NCBI GenBank assembly: GCA_965224095.1
Contig: OZ245039.1
Span: forward strand, 1,674,001-1,738,000
Source of the DNA: JBPEWY01 sp965224095
GTDB taxonomy: Bacteria; Bacteroidota; Bacteroidia; Flavobacteriales; Flavobacteriaceae
Length of the DNA: 64,000 bases
Direction of reading: 5' to 3'
The position numbers and the translations under genes were made by a program. Positions within the stretch are counted from its first letter, which is position 1, and each line of letters begins with the position of its first letter. The notes beneath the pieces were generated by a model that did not search any database, was not told the DNA's origin, and saw only the letters and a program-made list of their open reading frames with translations. Positions 28,831 to 36,600 of the stretch are shown here, piece by piece.

Positions 28831-29526
28831 TCAAGGATAATCAAATCCATAATAAATCATTTCTACCTTTCCAATTTCATTAAATTCAACTTTCATAGTA
28901 TAACTAGGCATACTATACCTCTTTAAAAATTCAGATTTAGAATAATTATTTATTGTATAAATAAAAAATTCTTTATTCATTTTTTCTTCAACTCTATAAT
29001 TATTTCCCTTAATCTTAATTACTTGATTTTTATCCAAACCTAATTTTAACCCAGATTCAGTATAAAAATCCTTCTCTTGTATTTGATATTTTTCTAGATT
29101 ATATATATTATCTTCTGGGTTAAGATATCCAATCTCAAAACAACTGAAAGAATTAACCATAGATCCTTCATAAAGGTAGGCTATCAAATATTGATTCCCG
29201 CTTTCGTTAACAAAGCATACAAAAGGGAATTCTCTCATTTTGCCATTGTCGGTAATTTGCAATTCGCTATTAAACGAATAAAAATTATTTAATGAATTAG
29301 GTTGATGAAATGACAATTTATTGTTGACTGTTGTATCCGGAATAAATACATCTAAATTCCTTTCTTGTTCTGAATTTAAGTTTTTCTCCTCTTTACTAAC
29401 TAAAATAGTATCTATTATATTTGTTTCAGGGCTATTTATTGCCTTTCTTTCAGTTATAGTCTTTTTACAACTTGATATAGAGAAACAAATAAATATCAAA
29501 ATTAGAGAAGTTCTTAGTCTATTCAT
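28831..29526 (-). CDS. Lipoprotein, probable immunity for the L,D-transpeptidase-like tail
   Basis: A 231-residue protein starting at ATG 29526; a longer open frame begins at 29559, but this start gives the signal MNRLRTSLILIFICFSISSCKK with a lipobox Cys. No known domain is recognised. The mature region is polar, mostly predicted strands. It overlaps the stop of the preceding RHS tail by 8 nt, so the two are translationally coupled, the usual arrangement of a polymorphic toxin with its immunity gene. Periplasmic exposure would fit a toxin that attacks the cell wall. Confidence 0.7.
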   Translation of the reverse strand: MNRLRTSLILIFICFSISSCKKTITERKAINSPETNIIDTILVSKEEKNLNSEQERNLDVFIPDTTVNNKLSFHQPNSLNNFYSFNSELQITDNGKMREFPFVCFVNESGNQYLIAYLYEGSMVNSFSCFEIGYLNPEDNIYNLEKYQIQEKDFYTESGLKLGLDKNQVIKIKGNNYRVEEKMNKEFFIYTINNYSKSEFLKRYSMPSYTMKVEFNEIGKVEMIYYGFDYP

Positions 29527-30445
29527 TGACGTTAGGAATTCTATTTCCATTTCTTCCATTATTATTTGGATTATTTGTAATATTCAAATTCAAAGGAATT
29601 GAAGAATAATCATCTAAATAGCTATTTAGTCTATTTCTAAAACTATTCAATTGCTGTGCATTTCCTGATAATCCAATACAGCCTAAGGTTCCTTCATTAT
29701 TACCATCGGGATGAATTCTAAGTAAAGATCTTCCCGTATCAAAAGTTGGATCCAAATTAAAACTAAAGCCTACGCCATCTCTATTCATTCCTCTATTATA
29801 ATCCCCGTTTCCTGCCTCTCGATTTCTATATGTATCCACCGTATAATCTCCATTTTCAGGAGATCCATTTCCAAAACCACCAGCAACTCCGTCATAAGTG
29901 TCCAATGTATAAGTACTTTGATCATCAAAATCCACTTGAAAAGAGACTTCTACATCACCTATCAAATTATTATTTTCTCTTATTTCTCCCGTTACACTCA
30001 TACTAATACCCGTTTGTTCTGCTATTAAGTTTGTCTTGTTAGAGTTTCTTTCTTGATTTCTCAATGACCATACTGATAACATAGTATTATAGTCTTGGTT
30101 ATCATTAGTGAAACCCCTACTAGCTCTATTAAAGGCCTGCTGATTAACTTTAATATATCTGTCAGGCCCATCAGTCGTAATCCTCCTTAATTCTCCTCCT
30201 CCCATCGATAATATTATTATATCTCTTCCGTCAGGATCTATAACAACTATAGGGTTGTTTACAGCATAAGCATAAGGACTGACATTAGGGTACTTTTCTG
30301 CCATTGGGTCAACAGACTGCCAAACGGAAGTCTTCGCATCATAATAACGAGCACCATAATAGTACAGCCCAGTTTCTTCATCTAACTCTTTACCGTTAAA
30401 TAAATAAGGCGTTCTTTCTGTATTACTATGTTCTTCAAGGAACGT
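29519..30445 (-). CDS. Displaced RHS core plus toxin tail with L,D-transpeptidase-like (Tlde1/DUF2778-like) domain
   Basis: The frame is open from the stop at 30446-30448 and has no natural start; the first Met (30304) is inside the RHS core. It begins in the core (FLEEHSNTERTPYLF, KELDEETGLYYYGARYYD, SVDPMAEKYPNVSPYAYAVN, IDPDGRD) and continues into a unique C-terminus. There, RSLLRIHPDG at His (29711-29713) and GTLGCIGLSG with Cys (29678-29680) resemble the His/Cys active site of L,D-transpeptidase-like effectors of the Tlde1 (DUF2778) type. It is a tail cassette without a body, which could be swapped into the full RHS gene by recombination in the shared core. The domain call is motif-based. 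Confidence 0.7.
   Translation of the reverse strand, partial: TFLEEHSNTERTPYLFNGKELDEETGLYYYGARYYDAKTSVWQSVDPMAEKYPNVSPYAYAVNNPIVVIDPDGRDIIILSMGGGELRRITTDGPDRYIKVNQQAFNRASRGFTNDNQDYNTMLSVWSLRNQERNSNKTNLIAEQTGISMSVTGEIRENNNLIGDVEVSFQVDFDDQSTYTLDTYDGVAGGFGNGSPENGDYTVDTYRNREAGNGDYNRGMNRDGVGFSFNLDPTFDTGRSLLRIHPDGNNEGTLGCIGLSGNAQQLNSFRNRLNSYLDDYSSIPLNLNITNNPNNNGRNGNRIPNVNE
30379..30445 (-). repeat. RHS core segment, 67 nt identical to the giant gene
   Basis: These 67 nt are identical base for base to 34510-34576 in the giant RHS gene. The region codes for the stretch before the conserved GLYYYGARYYD. Perfect identity next to diverged flanks suggests recent recombination or gene conversion, and it provides a substrate for tail exchange. 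Confidence 0.9.
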
Positions 30446-30538
30446 TTAGCTCACAACACATTTATTGTTTAATGTGTTCGCTGAATCTCGGCATTTTTTA
30501 ATTGTAACTTTTCAATGAACTTTGTTCTGCCTCGATTT
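30446..30538 (-). repeat. Hairpin-forming insert in RHS core, copy 1 (about 93 nt)
   Basis: Compared with the intact core in the giant gene, about 93 nt are inserted here after AACGT, creating a stop in the tail frame. The insert can fold: TTTAGC/GCTGAA (30445-30450 with 30480-30485) encloses an 8-bp stem AACACATT/AATGTGTT. A second stem AATC-GGCA / TGCC-GATT (30484-30537) follows. A second copy lies at 32647-32738 with a different but still complementary stem. Confidence 0.75.
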
Positions 30539-30556
30539 CACCAAAAGCAAAGTATT

Positions 30557-30622
30557 GCTTCCATAAAGTCGGCGAATCTTTTATAGGTCAATGCTACGCA
30601 TTGTTCACTTTTATTTCGATTT
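30557..30622 (-). repeat. Second insert in the same RHS core remnant (about 66 nt)
   Basis: Relative to the other core copies, about 66 nt interrupt the core after AAGTATT. The insert holds a perfect CAATGC-TAC-GCATTG hairpin (30589-30603). It shares GAATCT near its left part and TCGATTTCA at its right end with the larger insert, so it may belong to the same family. Core similarity resumes at 30623 and ends near 30657. Confidence 0.6.
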
Positions 30623-30660
30623 CAATATGCTATGATACCTCACCATTGGCGTCGGTACAA

Positions 30661-31206
30661 CTAAATATCCTTTGGGGTAAATTTCTCTTTGTATGTATAC
30701 ACCCGTCCTAAAGAATCTACATATAGATATATATTATAACTAATAGTTGGACTTTTATATGATCTCATAATTCTGTAAAATGTATTTTTTTTTAAAATAT
30801 ATTTCCGATCTCGTGATATAGGGTTACTTGAATATGCCCCACATACTTTATCCCATGTCCATCCACCACTTGTTTTATTAAAATAAATTTTCTGTCTGTC
30901 ATTAAGCCCAAAAAAATCCCCACTTTTTTTACCAAATAGAGTCAGACATGTATCTATCTCATATTTATTTTCTTTAAAAAATGAATAATTTAAAGAATCT
31001 ATTGAAAAATTCTTGTCAGGATATATTTCCTGTATAGCAAGCCTAAAATTTTTCGTATCTTTTAGCAACCATCCTGTTTTAATATATTCTTTTGTAATTA
31101 CTACAGGTCTTTCAAATATTGAGTTCCAAATTTTAATACCAAACCAAACGCTAAATAATACGAAAACTATAAATATCCCCAATCTTAAATAAATATGCTT
31201 CTTCAT
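30661..31206 (-). CDS. Membrane-anchored protein, candidate orphan immunity
   Basis: A 181-residue protein with one N-terminal membrane anchor (LGIFIVFVLFSVWFGIKIW) and an exported polar domain with many Tyr, Lys and Asn. No family is recognised. It lies directly downstream of the core remnant with no toxin tail between, so it could be the immunity gene of a lost cassette. This is inferred from position. The base composition is AT-rich like its neighbours. A terminator upstream separates it from the next gene, so it needs its own promoter, which I could not identify. Confidence 0.6.
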   Translation of the reverse strand: MKKHIYLRLGIFIVFVLFSVWFGIKIWNSIFERPVVITKEYIKTGWLLKDTKNFRLAIQEIYPDKNFSIDSLNYSFFKENKYEIDTCLTLFGKKSGDFFGLNDRQKIYFNKTSGGWTWDKVCGAYSSNPISRDRKYILKKNTFYRIMRSYKSPTISYNIYLYVDSLGRVYTYKEKFTPKDI

Positions 31207-31261
31207 AACTATTTATCAGGATTAGTAGCCTTTCCAATTAGTTTGGCAAAATATGCCTTGG

Positions 31262-31292
31262 AAAAACAAACCTCTTTTAGAGGTTTGTTTTT
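31262..31292 (-). terminator. Intrinsic terminator after the lipoprotein gene at 31.4 kb
   Basis: A 13-bp perfect stem (AAAAACAAACCTC with GAGGTTTGTTTTT) and a 5-nt loop. It lies about 80 nt past the stop of the minus-strand lipoprotein gene and before the next gene. The arms end in A and T runs, so it could act in both directions. Confidence 0.8.
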
Positions 31293-31373
31293 TATATAAA
31301 TAACTGAGTATCAACTGTGTTTTTTGCTTATTTGATAAAAGTGCCCGTTTGAAACACTACCGGCTATTGTTTA

Positions 31374-31823
31374 TTAATTCTCAACTATTGAGCTTTTATA
31401 TAAATCCCATGTACACTTATTTTTTTTATAATTTAGTATAATTTTAATTCCTTCTATTGGATAAGTCATATTAATGTAGGCTGAATCATTTTCGATTAAT
31501 AGCGTATGAAATTCAATGTAATTCAACCCAACAATGTCTTCTCTGTCAATTAATAAAACTTCCTGACCTCCTTTTTTTAAACCTAAAAGGTTTTTAAGTA
31601 GAGGTTTATCTTTCAAAATCATTAAAGGTAATCTACTTGAATCTTTCAAATGAAAATACTTTTGTAATTCATTGTAGTCTATCACTTTTTGGACAAGCCT
31701 TGTAATTACTTCATTTTCTTTACATAAACTCTGTTTAGTGTTTTTAGCAACTTTTTCATTTTTACATGCTAAAAAGAGAACTAAAACTGTAGTTATTAAT
31801 TTAATCAGATTTTTAATTTCCAC
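31374..31823 (-). CDS. Lipoprotein, probable immunity for the metallopeptidase tail
   Basis: A 149-residue protein. The signal MEIKNLIKLITTVLVLFLACK ends at a lipobox Cys. The mature part has no recognised domain; short strands (MILKDKPLLKNLLGLKKGGQ, SAYINMTYPIEGIKIILNYK) dominate. Its start overlaps the end of the metallopeptidase tail by 11 nt, which indicates coupled expression and the toxin-immunity arrangement. The export signal predicts protection in the periplasm or at the membrane. Confidence 0.7.
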   Translation of the reverse strand: MEIKNLIKLITTVLVLFLACKNEKVAKNTKQSLCKENEVITRLVQKVIDYNELQKYFHLKDSSRLPLMILKDKPLLKNLLGLKKGGQEVLLIDREDIVGLNYIEFHTLLIENDSAYINMTYPIEGIKIILNYKKNKCTWDLYKSSIVEN

Positions 31824-32646
31824 TTTTTTTCTTTTTAGCTGTTATTGTTACTGGAGCAAGGTTTATAGTTTTTGCTGCTTTCTTTTTAGTTGAATATCTC
31901 TTTTTTATGCCATGTTTTTTATTGTATTCATTTAAAGTTTTCTTGGCATCATCAATGTTATCGATATCTCTTCCATATGCTTTCTCTTCAAATTTTTGCC
32001 CCTCTTCTCCCGGATAATCTTTACCGTCCTGATCATCTCCATAATGTGTTGTTTCATGAAGTATAGTACTTACAACTAATAGTAGAGCGGCATCTCGATC
32101 TTCTCCTTTTGCATTTTCTAATTGATTCACAATTCCAGAATCAATTCTTAATTCTTTTGATTTTTTCCCAGGGGAAAATTCTCCATTAGCTCCTTTGAGA
32201 GGAGTTACTTTTATTTCTGGCCCACTTCCCCATTTTAATGCTTCTTTGATTTGCTTATCTGTAAACTGTCCATATTTTTTCAATGCAGCTACAATAGTTT
32301 TATTTTTAGCTAAATCTTGAATATTATTTTTTAAATAATGTGCTAGCCTTGGGTATTTTTTTACTAATGCCGCAGGAAGTTTAAAATTCCCATCAGGATC
32401 AATGTAAGTGATTGGGTTATTACCTGAATAACAAAAGACAGATAAATTCATGGATTCAAAAACACCTCCAAAAGGTTTTCCATATAAATATTCACCATGA
32501 ATCATTGGGTCCACACTCTGCCACACGGAGGTCTTCGCATCATAGTACCGAGCTCCATAATAGTAAAGACCAGTCTCCTCATCCAACTCCTTACCATTAA
32601 ATAAATACGGAGTTCTATCTGTATTGCTATGTTCTTCAAGGAACGT
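31813..32646 (-). CDS. Displaced RHS core plus toxin tail with HExxH metallopeptidase domain
   Basis: The frame is open from the stop at 32647-32649 and again lacks a natural start; the earliest start-like codon is a TTG inside the core. It opens with FLEEHSNTDRTPYLF and GLYYYGARYYDAKTSVWQS, then PITYIDPDGNFKLP. The tail has TILHETTHYGDDQDGKD (HETTH at 32044-32058) and a downstream Glu-rich EEGQKFEEKAYG, the pattern of a zincin metallopeptidase with a third ligand after HExxH. The basic end (KKRYSTKKKAAK, ITAKKKKSGN) is unusual. It is a second body-less tail cassette, followed by its own lipoprotein gene. Confidence 0.72.
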   Translation of the reverse strand, partial: TFLEEHSNTDRTPYLFNGKELDEETGLYYYGARYYDAKTSVWQSVDPMIHGEYLYGKPFGGVFESMNLSVFCYSGNNPITYIDPDGNFKLPAALVKKYPRLAHYLKNNIQDLAKNKTIVAALKKYGQFTDKQIKEALKWGSGPEIKVTPLKGANGEFSPGKKSKELRIDSGIVNQLENAKGEDRDAALLLVVSTILHETTHYGDDQDGKDYPGEEGQKFEEKAYGRDIDNIDDAKKTLNEYNKKHGIKKRYSTKKKAAKTINLAPVTITAKKKKSGN

Positions 32647-32738
32647 TTAGCTCACTTCATTTTATTGTTTGAAGTGTTCGCTGAATCTCGGCAAATTAAC
32701 TATTATATATTTCAATGAACTTTGGTCTGCCTCGATTT
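32647..32738 (-). repeat. Hairpin-forming insert in RHS core, copy 2 (about 92 nt)
   Basis: It is inserted at the same core position as the element at 30446. Most of the sequence is shared (TTAGCTCAC, CGCTGAATCTCGGC, TTTCAATGAACTTT, TCTGCCTCGATTTCA). The central stem is CACTTCA/TGAAGTG (32653-32659 with 32670-32676) instead of AACACATT/AATGTGTT, so both arms changed together. The outer TTTAGC/GCTGAA pairing is kept. Confidence 0.75.
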
Positions 32739-33087
32739 CACCAAAGGCAAAGTATTCTATATGCTGTGTAACTTCACCATTGGCGTCGGTAATATACGAA
32801 GTCTTCGCTTCGCTCGGGTAATCTAGTCAAAAGATACTTAATCTTTTTCCTCAATTAATCCAAATGGTCGGGGTCAACATAGTTTCTAAAAATGCCTGCT
32901 TTTAGGTTTTCCTTGTTTAACTGAAAGGTCTACCCTTTATTTCAATGAACGAAAGATACTGCCCAAATGACAAGGCTCTTTGTTTTATTAAATTTCTTTC
33001 CCGATTAGTTCCGCTAAGTCAGGAGACTTCGTGAAGCAGAGGGTAAATACATTTTTCACTTAATGTTAGCTTTAATTGAAAACATTA
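32739..33087 (-). other. RHS core remnant and gene-free spacer
   Basis: The core continues up to about 32795 (similar to 34571-34640), is interrupted by a short CGAAG...CTTCG hairpin stretch (about 32797-32820), then shows a trace of the core (YVDPDHLD, near 32858-32882). From there to 33087 I see no gene. A fragment TTTCAATGAACG at 32940 resembles part of the core insert, and CTTCGTGAAG at 33028 is a small palindrome. Confidence 0.5.
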
Positions 33088-33651
33088 TTATAGAATTTCT
33101 TTTCCTCCCCTCACAAATGACTTTAATGTCCATACGTAGTTGTCTTTGAATTCAAGTCCCAAATACCCATACTCTTTACTCCAATAAATATATCTCAGAT
33201 CAAACGGACGGTCTTTCATATTATCACAAAGTTCTTTAACTTTAAATGAAAAGCAGTTCTTAAATTCTTCAAAAGGACATACACTTTCTCTTTTTTTTTC
33301 TATTTCATCCAAATAAACATAAAAACAAGGGTATCTCATATAGCTTTCACCCAATCTTAATTCAAAAGAAATATTGTTTCCTTTTTTACCTGCATTTAAC
33401 TCCAAAACATTTTTATTTCCACCCACAAATAAAGTCTGTTTCATATTGGGGAAAATTGCTAATGGATCATCTGCATTATTTTGAATTTGAATGTTTTCTA
33501 TCTTAATTATATCTTTTTCTCCTCTATTAGATTCGAATACTAATATATCTCCAATTTTATAGGGTTGCCATTGTATATCCTCATTTGAAAGTTCATATCT
33601 AGAACATGAAAAAAACATCATCGCTATGACCAAAATTCTAAAATTAATCAT
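33088..33651 (-). CDS. Lipoprotein, probable immunity for the giant RHS lipase-like toxin
   Basis: A 187-residue protein starting at ATG 33651, which overlaps the giant RHS gene by 8 nt; the frame is open further upstream, but only this start gives the signal MINFRILVIAMMFFSCSRYE with a lipobox Cys. The mature part has no recognised domain and contains four Cys residues in the second half (RYPCFYVYL, SVCPFEEFKNCFSF, KELCDN), perhaps disulfides. Direct coupling to the toxin gene supports an immunity role. Confidence 0.72.
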   Translation of the reverse strand: MINFRILVIAMMFFSCSRYELSNEDIQWQPYKIGDILVFESNRGEKDIIKIENIQIQNNADDPLAIFPNMKQTLFVGGNKNVLELNAGKKGNNISFELRLGESYMRYPCFYVYLDEIEKKRESVCPFEEFKNCFSFKVKELCDNMKDRPFDLRYIYWSKEYGYLGLEFKDNYVWTLKSFVRGGKEIL

Positions 33652-36600
33652 TCTTTTCACTCCTTTTAATAAATTGATCATTATCAGTAACATTATGACC
33701 TCCTCGAGTAAAAACATTCGCTCTAGGCTGACCTTTTTCTCCCATGATTTTACCACTATAGAATTCTTCTATGCCCTTAATTCTACCAAATCTGGTACCA
33801 CCATTCGGAAGGTAATTTCGAGATGATACTTGATCATTCTCATGGCTGTACTGAATTCCTTTAATACCATCGGGATGGTATATATCTGTTGGCTGATGTG
33901 GTGTGATATATTCCATGATTTCAATTTTGTATAATGCATTTCCATCAGCATCTGTATAAGTCATAAGTTGTTCAGCAAAACCTGCGGCATGTGCACCTCC
34001 TTGACTGTGCGAGACAATTTTAATGGTTTCGTTAGCGTCAAGTTTTAAGTCTCCATTCTGAACCATTTCATGAAACATTTTTGCTTTTTCCATTCCTTCA
34101 ATTTTTCTGTCTGCCGCTTGAGAATTCCAAAATGATGAACCACTTGTAAACCCAATTTTTTCATCTTGATACTTATCTTGATAATATTTGGCTATATCAA
34201 CATTTTTTCTTCCAAAGGTATTTTCGTCCGTACTCCAATATTTAAATACATCAGTTTTATAAATTCCTGTTTTGCCTCCCAAACCATTGTATACATGTCC
34301 AGCTTGATCTCTAGCACCATGCCATAATCTTAACCCTCCTATAAATATTATATATCTACCATCAGGGTCTAAGGAATTGATTGGATTATTAGCAACATAG
34401 GCATATGGGCTAACATTTGGATACTTTTCGGCCTCCAAATCAACAGACTGCCAAACGCTTGTCTTGGCATCGTAATACCTTGCGCCATAATAGTATAAAC
34501 CCGTTTCCTCATCTAACTCTTTACCGTTAAATAAATAAGGCGTTCTTTCTGTATTACTATGTTCTTCAAGGAACGTCTCCCCAAAGGCAAAGTACTCGAT
34601 GTGTTGACTTACCTCGCCATTGGCATCGGTAATATACGAAGAAGATCCTAAATGGTCTGGGTGGTAGTAGAAGATAAAGGCTTCTATATTATTTCCGTTG
34701 CCTCCAGTACCGCCATCACCAGAACCTCCGTCATTACCACCACCGTTGTTACCATTGTCAGGGTGGTCGGGGTGAATACCACTTTGCCCTGGTGGTATTT
34801 TACCGGAGTTACCGGCCTCGCCATCTACTTTCTCAACCTCTAATCCCATGTCGGCATATAGTTTGGCAATGCTTGCCTGTAACTGCCCGGTCTTGTTGGT
34901 ATAGTTGATACCATCACCCGCCGTATCCTGCAAGAGACCATCACTGCTTTCCGCCAGTTTGGTCACTACACGCTGGCTTTCTATATAAAAATGTTTGGTT
35001 ACCATACTGTTACGTATCACCACATAGGGGTTTACGTAAATGGTATAATTGCCTATACTGCCATTACCGCCTGCGTTTTTACCATTTACCTTTACGTTTT
35101 GCCCGCCACCATTGCTCTTTAATACGCGTTCGCCGCCAGCATCATATACATAGTTGAACAGGGCACCGTTATCGGCAATGGCCTTGATACGATTTTCCTC
35201 GTCCCAGAGTATCTGGCGTTGTTGCCCGCTGGTATCATGCATCCATCCGGTCTGGTTGCCATTGGCATCGTAGGTATAGGCCTGTTCGCCTATATGTATT
35301 GGGGCATGGGGCTGAGCCTCACCATATTCATAATCATAGGCATAGGTCGTCTTGTTACGTGGGCTCCATTCGGTTTCGTCATAGCCTTTAAACTCGTGCA
35401 ACTGGTCTTTTTTTACAATGCTGTGTATGCTATTGTATTCCATGGCCAGGCTGTACTTGTTTTCATGGTTACTGCCCAAATGGCTTCCAGTGGCATTGGT
35501 AAGCCTGTACAGGTCGTCATAGGTATAGTTATAATCGGTCTGCCCGCCCATTAAATTAGAGGTCGGTATTTCGGCATTGTTCTGTAAGCGGAGAATGTTG
35601 TTTACTTTATCGTAAGTATACACATTGTCCATCATCTTACGGTCGGTTGCTGTTTCTGCCACCATGGTTTTTAAACGACGCCTGTCGGGTTCATAATTAT
35701 AAAAGGTTTCCGTACCGTTGCCATAGCCCAGGTACACACGCTGTTCAAATTTGTCGTAGCCCAGTTGTTTTACATAGTCATAGTCCGTACCGTCTTTTTG
35801 TCCGCTAAAACTATGCAACAGGCCACCTAGATTGTAATTATAGGTCAGGGTTTCCTGGTCGGGATATATCATGCTTGTAATGCGGTTCCAGGTATCGTAT
35901 TCCCATTGGGTGGTATAGGTCAGTAGTTCGCTATCGGGTACGATAATCGTTCGTATGTTTTTGACCACCGCACCCAACTCGTTATAGAAAAATTCTTGTG
36001 CCCCGGTAGCATCTTCCTGTGTTACAATACGGCCTGCCCTAAAGTTGGGTGCACCACTAGCACCATAGGTATAGGTGACATTGTTCTGAGGGTTTTGCGG
36101 GTAGGTAATGTTCGTTAACCGTTCATGGTCATAGGTATAACCAATGGCCAAATTTGCATCCGCTAGATTTGCGGTTATCTTTTTGGTCAGGTTACTTGCC
36201 AGGTCATATTCATATTTAGTGATTCCCGCATCAGGGTGTACCACTTCGGTACGTCTGCCCAGCCAGTCGTAACTGGAATTTATGACATTGTCCTGGTCGT
36301 CTTTAACTTCAATCAGCTCGTTAATGGGGTTATAGGCATAGCTGGTCCAGATATCGCTGCCCTGGCTGTACTGTTCTTGTACCGCTTTGGTGAGGCCACG
36401 CACATTGGTAAAACTTTCTTTATAAATACCATTGGCATCGGTTACTTTGGTACTGAACTGGGTATTACCATCACGGTCACTACCAAAACCATAGACCGTA
36501 GTGGTCACGGCATTGTCTGGCAAGGTTACGGTTAAGGCCCTATCCAAAACATCATAAGTGGTCTTGGTAGGGGTAATGCCGTCCGGGGTATCGTTAAAAT

